Below, piece by piece: positions 6,544 through 14,134 of a stretch of 16,131 bases of DNA; positions within the stretch are counted from its first letter, which is position 1, and each line of letters begins with the position of its first letter. The stretch covers positions 1 through 16,131 of the forward strand of contig JAIRMT010000084.1 of the NCBI GenBank assembly GCA_031258505.1, in the 5' to 3' direction. Source of the stretch: Treponema sp. (lineage in GTDB: Bacteria > Spirochaetota > Spirochaetia > Treponematales > Breznakiellaceae). The translations under genes and the position numbers were made by a program. Below the pieces are notes generated by a model. That model was not told where the DNA came from. It searched no databases and saw only the letters and a program-made list of their open reading frames with translations.

Positions 6544-6670
6544 TGTTGATGCAGAACAGCGGAGACAGGGAGCCTGTCAGGAACCTATCCGGCGTGAAAT
6601 GCGCGTGTTACGCGCCTGCATCAAACACAGGCGCATGGCGTCTGAAAAAAACTTTTTAAGGAGACTTGGT
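6544..6670 (+). promoter_or_regulatory. Structured 5' leader of hsp20 (candidate RNA thermosensor)
   Basis: The leader holds a GACAGG/CCTGTC hairpin with a 3-nt loop (6564-6578) and two mutually exclusive hairpins: GCGCGT/ACGCGC (6601-6615) and GCGCCTG/CAGGCGC (6612-6634). They share ACGCGCC, so the RNA can switch between folds. The ribosome-binding site AAGGAG (6658-6663) follows an A7-C-T5 tract. The small heat-shock gene context makes a thermosensor plausible, but no ROSE or fourU motif is recognised with certainty. Confidence 0.35.
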
Positions 6671-7129
6671 ATGTCAAAAGTTACCTTGTATCGTCCCACC
6701 ACCCTTGAGAGCGCGTTGAATGATTTCAATCGCTATGTAGAATCATTTTTTGATGATTCACCCCTTGCAGTCGGCGAGAGCCGTATTCTCAACCATCTGC
6801 CGCCGCTGGATGTCCGCGAGACTGATACGTCTTATGTGATCGAGGCGGAGCTTCCTGGCTACGACGACACGACGATTGAGGTGCATGTGAACGGCGGAGC
6901 GCTGACTCTCGCGTCGAAAAACAACGAAGCGGGGAAGAATGAAAAAAAGGAGGGAAACTACCTCCTTCAAGAGCGTCGCCACGCTACATTCAGCCGCACG
7001 CTCAAATTGCCCGAAAACGCCGATCCGGAGAACATCACGGCGGCCTTCAAAAACGGCATTCTCACCCTTGAGATCAAGAAGCGCACCGAAACCCAGAAAC
7101 GGGTAATCCAAATCAACAAAGCCGAATAA
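6671..7129 (+). CDS. Small heat-shock protein, Hsp20/alpha-crystallin family
   Basis: This ATP-independent holdase chaperone binds unfolding proteins in the cytoplasm. It has 152 residues: an N-terminal arm (1-43), an alpha-crystallin domain (about 44-137) starting PPLDVRETDTSYVIEAELPG and ending with the signature FKNGILTLEIKK (126-137), and a C-terminal tail whose IQI (146-148) matches the I-x-I anchor that docks into neighbouring subunits. The ATG at 6671 is chosen because AAGGAG lies 7 nt upstream. The frame is open to an ATG at 6599, but that extension would be basic, unlike the family, and sits within the folded leader. Expression is probably sigma-54-dependent. It is followed by a strong hairpin and faces the convergent TPR gene. 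Confidence 0.95.
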   Translation: MSKVTLYRPTTLESALNDFNRYVESFFDDSPLAVGESRILNHLPPLDVRETDTSYVIEAELPGYDDTTIEVHVNGGALTLASKNNEAGKNEKKEGNYLLQERRHATFSRTLKLPENADPENITAAFKNGILTLEIKKRTETQKRVIQINKAE

Positions 7130-7141
7130 GGCGCTGACTAA

Positions 7142-7178
7142 ATCAAGCGCAGAGCACGCAAATCGCTCTGCGCTTGAT
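7142..7178. terminator. Hairpin between convergent hsp20 and TPR gene
   Basis: ATCAAGCGCAGAGC (7142-7155) and GCTCTGCGCTTGAT (7165-7178) form a perfect 14-bp stem with a 9-nt loop, extendable by CTGA/TCAG beyond a bulge. It sits between two convergent genes, the classic place for a shared terminator, but neither side has a T tract. It may work with Rho or stabilise both 3' ends. Confidence 0.65.
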
Positions 7179-7909
7179 CAGTACCGCGAATTCAGAATGC
7201 GATTTTTGAACTGTTCAGTCTCGGCAATCTTGTTGCGGTCTTTAGTGAGCGTGAGTGCCCGATCACAGAGAGCGAGTGCCTCATTGTCATTGCCGCTCAT
7301 GTACTGGGCAGCGGCAAGGAGCAGTACACCATCTACATTGTTTCGGGAAAGTTCGAGATAGTGGGTAAGATGTGGGATAGCTTCTTCGGGAAGACCCAAT
7401 TCATACACATACAAAACCGCAATACTATAACGAGGCCGCGAATAGTCCGGCTCAAGCTCAATGGCGCGTAGATAGGCGTGTTCGGCAAGGGTGAAGTAGT
7501 GCGCCTGCTCAGTTGGGTTATCATAACGGGACTTTGCTATGATTGCGGCGCATAAGCCTCGCATAAAATGCAGGCTGTGGTCTTCTGGCATATAGTAAAT
7601 GGCCCGTTCATAGGCGTCGAGCGCCTCACCGTAGAGGGCGCGATCATGTAATCGCGTGGCAAGGATTTTCCAGTACATGCCGGTCTGAGCCGCGTCTTTA
7701 ACGTGCTGTTCAATCTCCTTCTCATAAAGGGTTATCGCTTCCCTGAGGTCTTTGATGCCCTGGGGCGTCCCGCCCTTTCCCATCTCAAGGATGCGTTCTG
7801 CGAGTGTTGTTCGGGCGCGATTCTTCTGCCAGATAGTTCCACCAATAATGGCTGAGGCAATTACAAAAATCACGCCAAGGCCGATTATAATATCTTTTTT
7901 AACTTTCAT
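7178..7909 (-). CDS. Membrane-anchored tetratricopeptide (TPR) protein
   Basis: This 243-residue protein begins MKVKKDIIIGLGVIFVIASA, giving a single N-terminal membrane helix (about 6-26) with a basic front, so the rest probably faces the periplasm. A helical region follows (about 33-75), then TPR-like pairs around 79-112 (ALYGEALDAYERAIYYMPED), 137-156 (AYLRAIELEPDY), 158-190 (GLPEEAIPHLTHYLELSRNN) and 193-224 (GNDNEALALCDRALTLTKD). TPRs bind protein partners; the partner is unknown. Its ATG overlaps the end of the upstream recombinase gene by 11 bp with no clear Shine-Dalgarno, implying translational coupling. It is the last gene of the ftsZ operon, so a role in the cell envelope or division is a reasonable guess only. 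Confidence 0.85.
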   Translation of the reverse strand: MKVKKDIIIGLGVIFVIASAIIGGTIWQKNRARTTLAERILEMGKGGTPQGIKDLREAITLYEKEIEQHVKDAAQTGMYWKILATRLHDRALYGEALDAYERAIYYMPEDHSLHFMRGLCAAIIAKSRYDNPTEQAHYFTLAEHAYLRAIELEPDYSRPRYSIAVLYVYELGLPEEAIPHLTHYLELSRNNVDGVLLLAAAQYMSGNDNEALALCDRALTLTKDRNKIAETEQFKNRILNSRY

Positions 7910-8813
7910 AATTTTTTAGCTTTGGCAGATACTGCCGGTGTTTTTCACGGAGCAGTGATACGTCAACATGGGTATATATCTGGGTAGTGGTCATGTTCGA
8001 GTGTCCAAGCAGTTCCTGCACGGTACGGAGGTCAGCGCCGCCAGCAAGGAGCGCGGTAGCAAAGCTGTGCCTCAGAGTGTGGAGCTTTGACGAGGTTCCG
8101 GCAAGCGCGGCAAGCAGGGAGTAGTTCTTCCAGATGCTTTTACGGGAAAGCCGTTTGCCGGACCTGGCCAGAAAGAGCGCCCCAGTATGTATATTGCTGC
8201 GCTGCGTCAGCGCGGGACGCGCCTCTTCAAGGTAACGCTTGAGCCACACAGCCGCCACAGGCCCGAACATCGCGAGCCGCTCCTTCCCACCCTTGCCCTT
8301 GACCCGCGTTATCGACTCATTAAACATAATGTCCCGTACATTGAGACCCACCACTTCAGAAACCCGCAGGCCAGCGGAATAGATAAACTCATACAGCGCC
8401 CGGTTTCTTATACCCAGCGGGCTGCTCGTATCCACAAGTGCGAAGAGCCGCTCTATTGTCTCCTTTGTCAGCACCGCAGGTAGACGAAAACGCCGCTTGG
8501 GTGCTTCAAGGAGCGCCGCCGGATTAGCGACAACAACACGCTCATCAATAGCGAAACGGAAAAAAGAACGGAGCGCCGCTATTGACTTGGCTACAGAACG
8601 GGGAGCAAGGCCATCCTCACTGCGACGCTTGTCAAGGTACTGAACAAGCAAGCGGGTATCAACCCGCTCAAGCTCAATGCCCTTTGCCGAAAGCCAGCTC
8701 AAAAAAAGCCGCAGTTCCCCTCGATACGTTTCAGCTGTAAGACGAGCGCAGCGTTCCAATGACAAGAGTCTCGTATAATACCGCTCAAGCAGTTCCGACA
8801 GCGTCTGTTCCAT
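7899..8813 (-). CDS. XerC/XerD-type tyrosine recombinase
   Basis: This site-specific recombinase probably resolves chromosome dimers at dif. The 304-residue length is typical of Xer. The N-terminal core-binding (SAM-like) domain spans about 1-100, and the catalytic domain carries the full set: Arg150 (SAGLRVSEV), Lys174 (KGKGGKER), His245 and Arg248 (LHTLRHSFAT), His271 (LLGHSNMTTTQ) and nucleophile Tyr280 (IYTHV). LGHSNMTTTQIYTHV is characteristic of Xer rather than phage or integron integrases, and there is no attachment site or mobile cargo nearby. It starts 11 nt after ftsZ and overlaps the TPR gene, so it is transcribed with cell division. XerC and XerD cannot be told apart here; only one Xer gene is in the window. 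Confidence 0.92.
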   Translation of the reverse strand: MEQTLSELLERYYTRLLSLERCARLTAETYRGELRLFLSWLSAKGIELERVDTRLLVQYLDKRRSEDGLAPRSVAKSIAALRSFFRFAIDERVVVANPAALLEAPKRRFRLPAVLTKETIERLFALVDTSSPLGIRNRALYEFIYSAGLRVSEVVGLNVRDIMFNESITRVKGKGGKERLAMFGPVAAVWLKRYLEEARPALTQRSNIHTGALFLARSGKRLSRKSIWKNYSLLAALAGTSSKLHTLRHSFATALLAGGADLRTVQELLGHSNMTTTQIYTHVDVSLLREKHRQYLPKLKNYES

Positions 8814-8824
8814 AGGATCATATC

Positions 8825-10051
8825 TCAGCCGCGTCTACCATTCCTTATGATCGCCGGAATATCAAAATCATTATCCTGATACGAAGGCTGCACCCGGGCT
8901 GGACGGTCCTGTTGGCTGGTGTTGCTGCTCCGGCTTATCATTTCCTTCCATTTATCATAAGGAATAAAGCTGCCCTTATCGTCATCCTGAGTAGACGTTT
9001 TCCCGCTAATCTCTTCGCTGGACTGTTTGGGCAGACGCTTTTCCGCCTTCGCTACCTGAAAGCCTGTGGCAACCACAGTTACACGAATTTTATCCGCGAG
9101 GGTCTGGTCCACAATGACGCCGCAGATAATGTTGGCGTCCGGGGCAGCCTTCGCAGTGATGATCTTTATAGCTTCCTCATACTCAACCAGGGTAATATCA
9201 TTCCCGCCTGAAATGTTTACCAAGATACGTGTCGCGCCTTCAACCGACGCGCCTTCAAGTAGCGGACTGTCAATGGCCGCGTTTGCTGCCTCTGAAGCGC
9301 GGTTATCCCCGCTCCCAAAACCAATACCCATGAGGGCAACATCACCATCTCCCTGAATAATAGTCTCCACGTCCGCAAAGTCGATATTAATGAGGCCGAT
9401 TTCTGTAATAAGGTCAGAAATGCCCTGCACTCCCTGACGCAATATCTCATCAGCGCGAAGGAAAGCGTCGGTGATGGTTGTCTTGCGTTCAACAATATTA
9501 AAAAGTTGCTCATTAGGGATAATGATCAAGGTATCCACGGATTTTCGCAGTTCATCGATACCAGCTTCAGCCTGACGCATTCGGTGTGTGCCTTCCAGTT
9601 TGAATGGCTTGGTTACCACGCCCACAGTAAGCGCGCCACAGTCCCTTGCGATCTGAGCAATAATCGGCGCCGAGCCAGTGCCTGTGCCGCCCCCCATGCC
9701 GGCGGTTACAAACACCATGTTCGCGCCTTTGATCATCTCGCTAATTGCCTCATGGTCTTCGGAGGCAGCTTTCTTACCAACCTCTGGCTTGCCCCCCGCG
9801 CCTAGTCCTTTGGTGATTTTCGCACCAATCTGCAATTTTTTGCTTGCCTTACATTTCCTTTTTAAGTCCTGTACATCGGTATTAACCCCGATAAATTCAA
9901 CACCTTTTAAACCACATTCGATCATGCGATTAACCGCGTTACAACCTCCACCACCCGCGCCAATGACCTTAATAACTGCCGGACTCGGATCGATAAGGTT
10001 GTCATCAGAATCATCAATCACTTCAACATTCATGAGATTCGTAATATTCAT
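8825..10051 (-). CDS. ftsZ: Cell division protein FtsZ
   Basis: FtsZ is the tubulin-like GTPase that forms the division ring. From this start it has 408 residues: a variable N-terminus (1-24), the nucleotide-binding GAGGGGCNAVNRM (31-43), the tubulin signature GGGTGTGSAP (120-129), the T7 loop INIDFADVET (221-230) that completes the neighbour's GTPase site, a disordered linker (about 340-390), and the C-terminal peptide DFDIPAIIRN (395-404) that binds FtsA or ZipA-like anchors. The ATG at 10049-10051 has a G-rich ribosome site (GGGGGA, 10057-10062) 5 nt upstream; the frame extends 9 codons further but that would overlap this site. ftsA is not adjacent: the upstream neighbour is a divergent helicase. 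The gene leads the operon with the Xer and TPR genes. Confidence 0.97.
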   Translation of the reverse strand: MNITNLMNVEVIDDSDDNLIDPSPAVIKVIGAGGGGCNAVNRMIECGLKGVEFIGVNTDVQDLKRKCKASKKLQIGAKITKGLGAGGKPEVGKKAASEDHEAISEMIKGANMVFVTAGMGGGTGTGSAPIIAQIARDCGALTVGVVTKPFKLEGTHRMRQAEAGIDELRKSVDTLIIIPNEQLFNIVERKTTITDAFLRADEILRQGVQGISDLITEIGLINIDFADVETIIQGDGDVALMGIGFGSGDNRASEAANAAIDSPLLEGASVEGATRILVNISGGNDITLVEYEEAIKIITAKAAPDANIICGVIVDQTLADKIRVTVVATGFQVAKAEKRLPKQSSEEISGKTSTQDDDKGSFIPYDKWKEMISRSSNTSQQDRPARVQPSYQDNDFDIPAIIRNGRRG

Positions 10052-10083
10052 AAAAGTCCCCCAACTTATTATCCCCAAGGACG

Positions 10084-10101
10084 GACGGTAACATTACCGT
10101 C
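10084..10101. promoter_or_regulatory. Perfect 18-bp palindrome between ftsZ and the DinG-like gene
   Basis: GACGGTAACATTACCGTC has 8-bp arms around CA. It covers the -35 position of the promoter for the rightward helicase gene and lies roughly over the -35 position of a candidate leftward ftsZ promoter (GATAAT, on the minus strand about 10070-10075). A dimeric regulator bound here could control both. It matches no LexA box I know. Confidence 0.6.
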
Positions 10102-10122
10102 ATACTCATAGTGTGATATAAT
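10094..10122 (+). promoter_or_regulatory. Promoter of the DinG-like helicase gene
   Basis: A perfect extended -10, TG-A-TATAAT (10114-10122), is preceded at 17 bp by TTACCG (10094-10099), which is the right arm of the palindrome. The predicted start is near 10129, giving a leader of about 20 nt to the first ATG of the helicase frame at 10149. Confidence 0.7.
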
Positions 10123-10148
10123 ATCTGAACTAACAATTTTCTTCAAGT

Positions 10149-12449
10149 ATGTTATGGCAGTTTAACGCGGTTTTTTATGCTGGTCTTGCAGCGAAGGCTT
10201 TTCCATTATATCTTCAATTCGTGAAACCTGTAAAACCGCCGCGCAAACCATCGCAACAGAAAACGGGCGCCGAGAAGGCCGCATCCCGCACTCGCAGCAA
10301 GCGCAATCCCGATAAAGCAGCGCTCAAGGAGCGGACTCCAAGCGATACTCCGCCTGATGAGCGGATGCTCAACGAGCAGACCATCATCGCGGCGCTGGAA
10401 GAGGGCGGGGCCATAGCAAAGCGGCTGGATACCTACGAGATGCGGCAATCCCAGCTTGACCTTATGCGCCTAGTGATACGCGGCTTTAACCATGATGCGA
10501 TTGTGGCGGCTGAGGCAGGAACCGGCGTGGGCAAATCATTCGCGTATCTCCTGCCTGCCCTGAGCCACGTCCTGCTCAACAACGAGCGGATCGTTATTTC
10601 TACTGCCACCATCACTTTACAGGAACAGCTTTACAATAAAGACATCCCGCTGGTACTTTCAGCTCTGGGGGTTGATATCAAGGTTGTGCTTATGAAAGGG
10701 CGGAGCAACTATCTCTGCCTCCGAAGGTTTGATGAGACTTCCAGAGAACAAAGCTTTCTTACAGACCCTGAGTATGAGGCGCTTCAAGCCATGAGCGCAT
10801 GGATTGATACCACCCACACTGGCGCGCGCTCAGACATTTTGTTCCCGCTGCCTGATTCGCTCTGGTCGCGTGTCGCCTGCGAAGCTGACCTCTGCATGGG
10901 ACCGCATTGCCCTGAGCGAGAACGCTGCTTCTTTCAGGCGCTCCGCGCCCAGGCCGTTGCCGCGCCTGTGCTTGTGGTGAACCACCACCTGCTTTTCGCA
11001 GACGCTTCAGTACGGCGCGAGGGCGCAGGCTACGATGGCATGGTGGTTCTGCCGCTGTACCATCGCGTCATCATCGACGAGGCGCATACAGTGGAAGAAG
11101 CGGCAACCTCGTTCTTTTCCGAGCAGTTCAGCCGCTTTTCCATATACCGTCAAACCGGTCGCCTGTTCAGAAGGCAACGGGGTAATCTGCGCGGTCTACT
11201 CGTGCTTATTCTGCCAGCCCTACACGCGGAAGACCGGCTTGACGAAATTGAGAGCGTAAACCAAAAGATACGGGACAGCGCTGACGCGCTGGATAAGGCC
11301 GCGCTTGAACTATGCAAACGGGAAGGCGTTTTCCGCCTGACGCCCGATTCAGATAAGGACATTCGCACTGCACTGGTTCCGTTCATCGAAGACCTGCGCT
11401 CCCGGCTTCAGTCATATACAGCGCTCATCAAGAGTATGCTTGGCGCAAACGCTGAAAGCGAAAATGAAGAGAATGTTATCGTCTGGGAGATAAAGGCCAT
11501 ACGCAAACGCCTTGCGTTTATTGCCCAGCTATGCCGCGTGTTTATCGAGTATCAGCAGCACCCGGACAAGGTACTCTGGCTGGAACGGCACAACAGCAGC
11601 GGCGAACCCTGGATAAGTTTTACCTCAACGCCGCTTAACGTTTCGCCCGTGTTAAAAGAAGCCATCTTCGACCCCAATAAAACTGTGGTCTGCGTATCAG
11701 CAACCCTCACCGTGAACGATACCTTTGACTACTGGGCAAGCCGCTGCGGACTGGCGCTGGTTGACGAGCGACCGGTGCTGTGCGGCCAGTTCCCCTCGCC
11801 ATTTCCCTACGCCACTTCGGTGCTTCTGGCGATACCCACTGACGCGCCTCTGCCCCTGCCTGACGCCCCGTACCGTGATTTTGTAAACAGGGCGGTCGGC
11901 AGTCTTACCGCCCGCGCAGGCGGCGCGGCGCTCATCCTCTTTACCTCCTACAGCGCATTAGAAAGCGCCTATAACGCCTCCAAAGCGCTCCTTGAAAAGC
12001 AGGGAATCCACTGTCTCAAGCAGGGTGATGACGATCGCAGCCGCCTGCTCAAGACCTTTCTCGCCGAAGAAACGAGCGTGCTTTTTGCCACAGACTCGTT
12101 CTGGGAAGGCGTTGACGCGCCCGGTGATACCCTGCGCCTGGTCATACTCTGCCGCCTGCCGTTCAGGACACCTAACGAGCCAGTCTTCGCGGCACGCTGT
12201 GAAGACCTTGAACGGCGCGGCGGCAATTCCTTTATGGAACTGTCTGTGCCGGAATCAGTGATGAAGTTTAAACAGGGCTTTGGCCGGCTCATGCGCCGGT
12301 CCAGCGACCACGGCGTGGTGGTGGTACTCGACGCCCGTGTGATACGCAAGCTCTATGGCAAGGTGTTCCTCAGTTCCCTGCCTGAGACCAAAATCTGTTT
12401 CGCTGAATTGCGAACCATAGCGGACAAGATTGAGCGGTTTCTCGAATGA
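10149..12449 (+). CDS. DinG/YoaA-like iron-sulfur DNA helicase
   Basis: This superfamily 2 XPD-type 5'-3' helicase probably acts on damaged or R-loop DNA. The 766-residue protein has Walker A EAGTGVGKS (122-130), four cysteines Cys190, Cys249, Cys254 and Cys260 whose last three spacings (5 and 6) are those of the DinG 4Fe-4S domain, VVNHHLLFAD (276-285), DEAH (310-313), FATDSFWEGVDAPGDTLRLV and the motif VI QGFGRLMRR. No exonuclease domain is fused. Residues 1-72 are basic and low in complexity, unlike the family; M73 (10365) is an alternative start with no good Shine-Dalgarno, and the promoter position favours 10149. The gene is divergent from ftsZ and ends 3 bp from the convergent membrane-protein gene with no terminator between. 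Confidence 0.93.
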   Translation: MLWQFNAVFYAGLAAKAFPLYLQFVKPVKPPRKPSQQKTGAEKAASRTRSKRNPDKAALKERTPSDTPPDERMLNEQTIIAALEEGGAIAKRLDTYEMRQSQLDLMRLVIRGFNHDAIVAAEAGTGVGKSFAYLLPALSHVLLNNERIVISTATITLQEQLYNKDIPLVLSALGVDIKVVLMKGRSNYLCLRRFDETSREQSFLTDPEYEALQAMSAWIDTTHTGARSDILFPLPDSLWSRVACEADLCMGPHCPERERCFFQALRAQAVAAPVLVVNHHLLFADASVRREGAGYDGMVVLPLYHRVIIDEAHTVEEAATSFFSEQFSRFSIYRQTGRLFRRQRGNLRGLLVLILPALHAEDRLDEIESVNQKIRDSADALDKAALELCKREGVFRLTPDSDKDIRTALVPFIEDLRSRLQSYTALIKSMLGANAESENEENVIVWEIKAIRKRLAFIAQLCRVFIEYQQHPDKVLWLERHNSSGEPWISFTSTPLNVSPVLKEAIFDPNKTVVCVSATLTVNDTFDYWASRCGLALVDERPVLCGQFPSPFPYATSVLLAIPTDAPLPLPDAPYRDFVNRAVGSLTARAGGAALILFTSYSALESAYNASKALLEKQGIHCLKQGDDDRSRLLKTFLAEETSVLFATDSFWEGVDAPGDTLRLVILCRLPFRTPNEPVFAARCEDLERRGGNSFMELSVPESVMKFKQGFGRLMRRSSDHGVVVVLDARVIRKLYGKVFLSSLPETKICFAELRTIADKIERFLE

Positions 12450-12452
12450 AAA

Positions 12453-13982
12453 TCACTCCTCACTGTCAAAGATGGTCGCGCCAATGTCCGTCGCTTGAAT
12501 ACCGTCGCGGTACTTCTCAAGCGCGGCTTTTTCCCGCTCAAGTTCGGTGAAGTTATACACCGTGCTTCCGTCGTCAGCAATGCTGACTTCAGGAACCGCG
12601 TATGACCCCAGTTCCTTGATAACCCGCTCCTGAGCTGCGCCGAGGTTTTTGGGACGGCTCACATCCAGTTCCACTGTCGCGCCAATGTCAGTACGTTTCA
12701 CGTTGCGGGGAAAGCCCCAAATCCGGCTATACCCCAGCTTCCGCAGGTTTTCCATCTTGATACGCTCGTTATCCCTCTTCACCAGACCGGAGCGAATCAA
12801 TGGTATGAGCCAGAAAAAGACCGAGAACACCAGCGGGACAATGCCCAGCCCTATCGTAATCAAGGGCAGAGGATTGTCGATAACTGAGGAGGACAGCGCG
12901 TAGGTGAGGCCATACAGGTACGACGGAGCCTCGCCGGACTGAGAAACGAGATGTATCACCTGCTTGCCGCGGACAACATTGCGAACAATGGAAACCGCGC
13001 CGGTCGAGAGCGCGTTAGTCAAAAAGTAGGAACCAAAGAGCAGGTTCACCCCGTTTATCACGCTGAACCATACATTCATCTTTTTCTGGTTTGACGAAAA
13101 AGACTTGAGGCGCTTTAACGGAGAGGAGGAACCAAACGAGTAGTCGCGTTTGTCGGCGCGGCGCAGTAAGGCGTCAAAACGGTAGACTACGGTTCCGTCT
13201 TCTGTGGCTTCGGGACTGCCGCCGAATTCAGCGCAGTATGCGGTGATGGCGCGGTCAGCTTCCTGGGGCGGAAGGCCAGTGAGGTTCATAAACTCAGGCA
13301 GGGATATGACGCCTTTGCTGACTTGCAGGTACGAAATCACGGCCTGCTTTTCCCGCGCCGCCCAGTCTGCATTGGGGTCGTCATCACCAAACACAAACGA
13401 GAAAATGGCCTTGTACAGGGGTTTTCCTTTTTTACGCGCCGCCTGGCGGCCTGAATATGAAGGGTCAAACGATTTGGCTAACTCTGAATAAAACCAGATT
13501 CTGATAATCAGGTCAAAAATATGCGAAGCAAGGAAGAAGCCTCCCAGACCGCCTCCCCTGCTTTCCGAGCGGTTGTTGCCAGACATACTCGACACAAGCG
13601 ACAGCAGGAGCGCCGCCAGAGCCAGAGCCATGAAAAGCACAAAGTAACCCACGAGCATCACCATAATCCAACCCTTGAACAGCCCCTTGCCCACGATTTT
13701 GGCGCTCTTCCCCAGTTTATCGGTGAAGCGGCGCAGTCCAGCCCAAAAACCGTGATACCTACTCGTAAAGCCGCGAGGGAACGAATACTTAATCTCCCCA
13801 GACTCGGTTACCTCAAGCCGCCCGGAATACTCGTCCGAGACCGCCGGGGCAAGCTCTTTCACGGTTTCCAGCGGCAGGGCTGTTCGCGCCACAATATCGG
13901 CGACTGTCGCGCCCTGCTTCTGTTTTTTGAACGCATCGGTTACCTTCTGATACGCCGCTTTATCTTTTATCTGATATTCCAT
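12453..13982 (-). CDS. Unrecognised multi-pass membrane protein with three repeated modules
   Basis: I do not recognise the family of this 509-residue protein. It has about four membrane segments (near 104-131, 148-166, 304-324 and 370-396). The soluble parts hold three related modules: helices followed by a beta hairpin ending in aromatic-x-F, at about 11-69 (RLEVTESGEIKYSF), 212-270 (SPEATEDGTVVYRF) and 443-482 (EVSIADDGSTVYNF). The first two also share a helix pair (VADIVARTALPLETVKEL, LPEFMNLTGLPPQEADRAI) that looks like a winged helix. DIGAT also recurs (432-436 and 499-503). The start is secure: AAAGGAG (13989-13995) lies 6 nt upstream. It has its own promoter and is probably monocistronic. 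Confidence 0.85.
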   Translation of the reverse strand: MEYQIKDKAAYQKVTDAFKKQKQGATVADIVARTALPLETVKELAPAVSDEYSGRLEVTESGEIKYSFPRGFTSRYHGFWAGLRRFTDKLGKSAKIVGKGLFKGWIMVMLVGYFVLFMALALAALLLSLVSSMSGNNRSESRGGGLGGFFLASHIFDLIIRIWFYSELAKSFDPSYSGRQAARKKGKPLYKAIFSFVFGDDDPNADWAAREKQAVISYLQVSKGVISLPEFMNLTGLPPQEADRAITAYCAEFGGSPEATEDGTVVYRFDALLRRADKRDYSFGSSSPLKRLKSFSSNQKKMNVWFSVINGVNLLFGSYFLTNALSTGAVSIVRNVVRGKQVIHLVSQSGEAPSYLYGLTYALSSSVIDNPLPLITIGLGIVPLVFSVFFWLIPLIRSGLVKRDNERIKMENLRKLGYSRIWGFPRNVKRTDIGATVELDVSRPKNLGAAQERVIKELGSYAVPEVSIADDGSTVYNFTELEREKAALEKYRDGIQATDIGATIFDSEE

Positions 13983-14043
13983 CCTGAACTCCTTTCGGAA
14001 ACATCGCCAACACGCTTGGTACGGTTCCGTAACTTATTTTGTT

Positions 14044-14072
14044 ATCTTACAGGGAGATCATAATCCTGTTAA
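14044..14072 (-). promoter_or_regulatory. Promoter of the membrane-protein gene
   Basis: On the minus strand, TTAACA (14067-14072) and TAAGAT (14044-14049) are spaced by 17 nt, a good sigma-70-type promoter. The predicted start is near 14037, giving a leader of about 55 nt to the ATG at 13982. It lies just outside the repeat array. Confidence 0.6.
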
Positions 14073-14081
14073 GGCAGGAAG

Positions 14082-14133
14082 GAAAGACCGATTCTTTCAT
14101 CTTGAGCGCCGCTCTTTTTTTGAGACAGCCGCG
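14082..14133. repeat. Left copy of a direct repeat: duplicated 3' end of the UDG gene
   Basis: This 52-bp segment matches 14667-14717 at about 41 positions with one indel; the core GAAAG...CCGATTC...TTGAGCGCCGCT is nearly identical. The right copy is the last codons and stop of the uracil-DNA glycosylase gene (RARLDKLAALKV). The left copy on the minus strand still reads RGCLKKRAALKM but has lost the stop. The two copies bracket the repeat array. Confidence 0.8.
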
Positions 14134-14134
14134 T

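Noticed and set aside
6599..6670. 24-residue N-terminal extension of Hsp20
   Set aside because: The ATG at 6599 lacks a ribosome-binding site and lies in the hairpin region; AAGGAG at 6658-6663 sets the start at 6671.
7899..8813. Integrase of a mobile island
   Set aside because: Xer-type catalytic motifs, location inside the ftsZ operon, and no attachment repeats or cargo genes nearby.
10052..10078. 9-residue extension of FtsZ
   Set aside because: The extension would cover the G-rich ribosome-binding site at 10057-10062 that precedes the ATG at 10051.
10084..10101. LexA operator
   Set aside because: The palindrome matches none of the LexA boxes I know (CTGT-N8-ACAG, GAAC-N4-GTTC, GTTC-N7-GTTC); reported only as an unassigned dyad.
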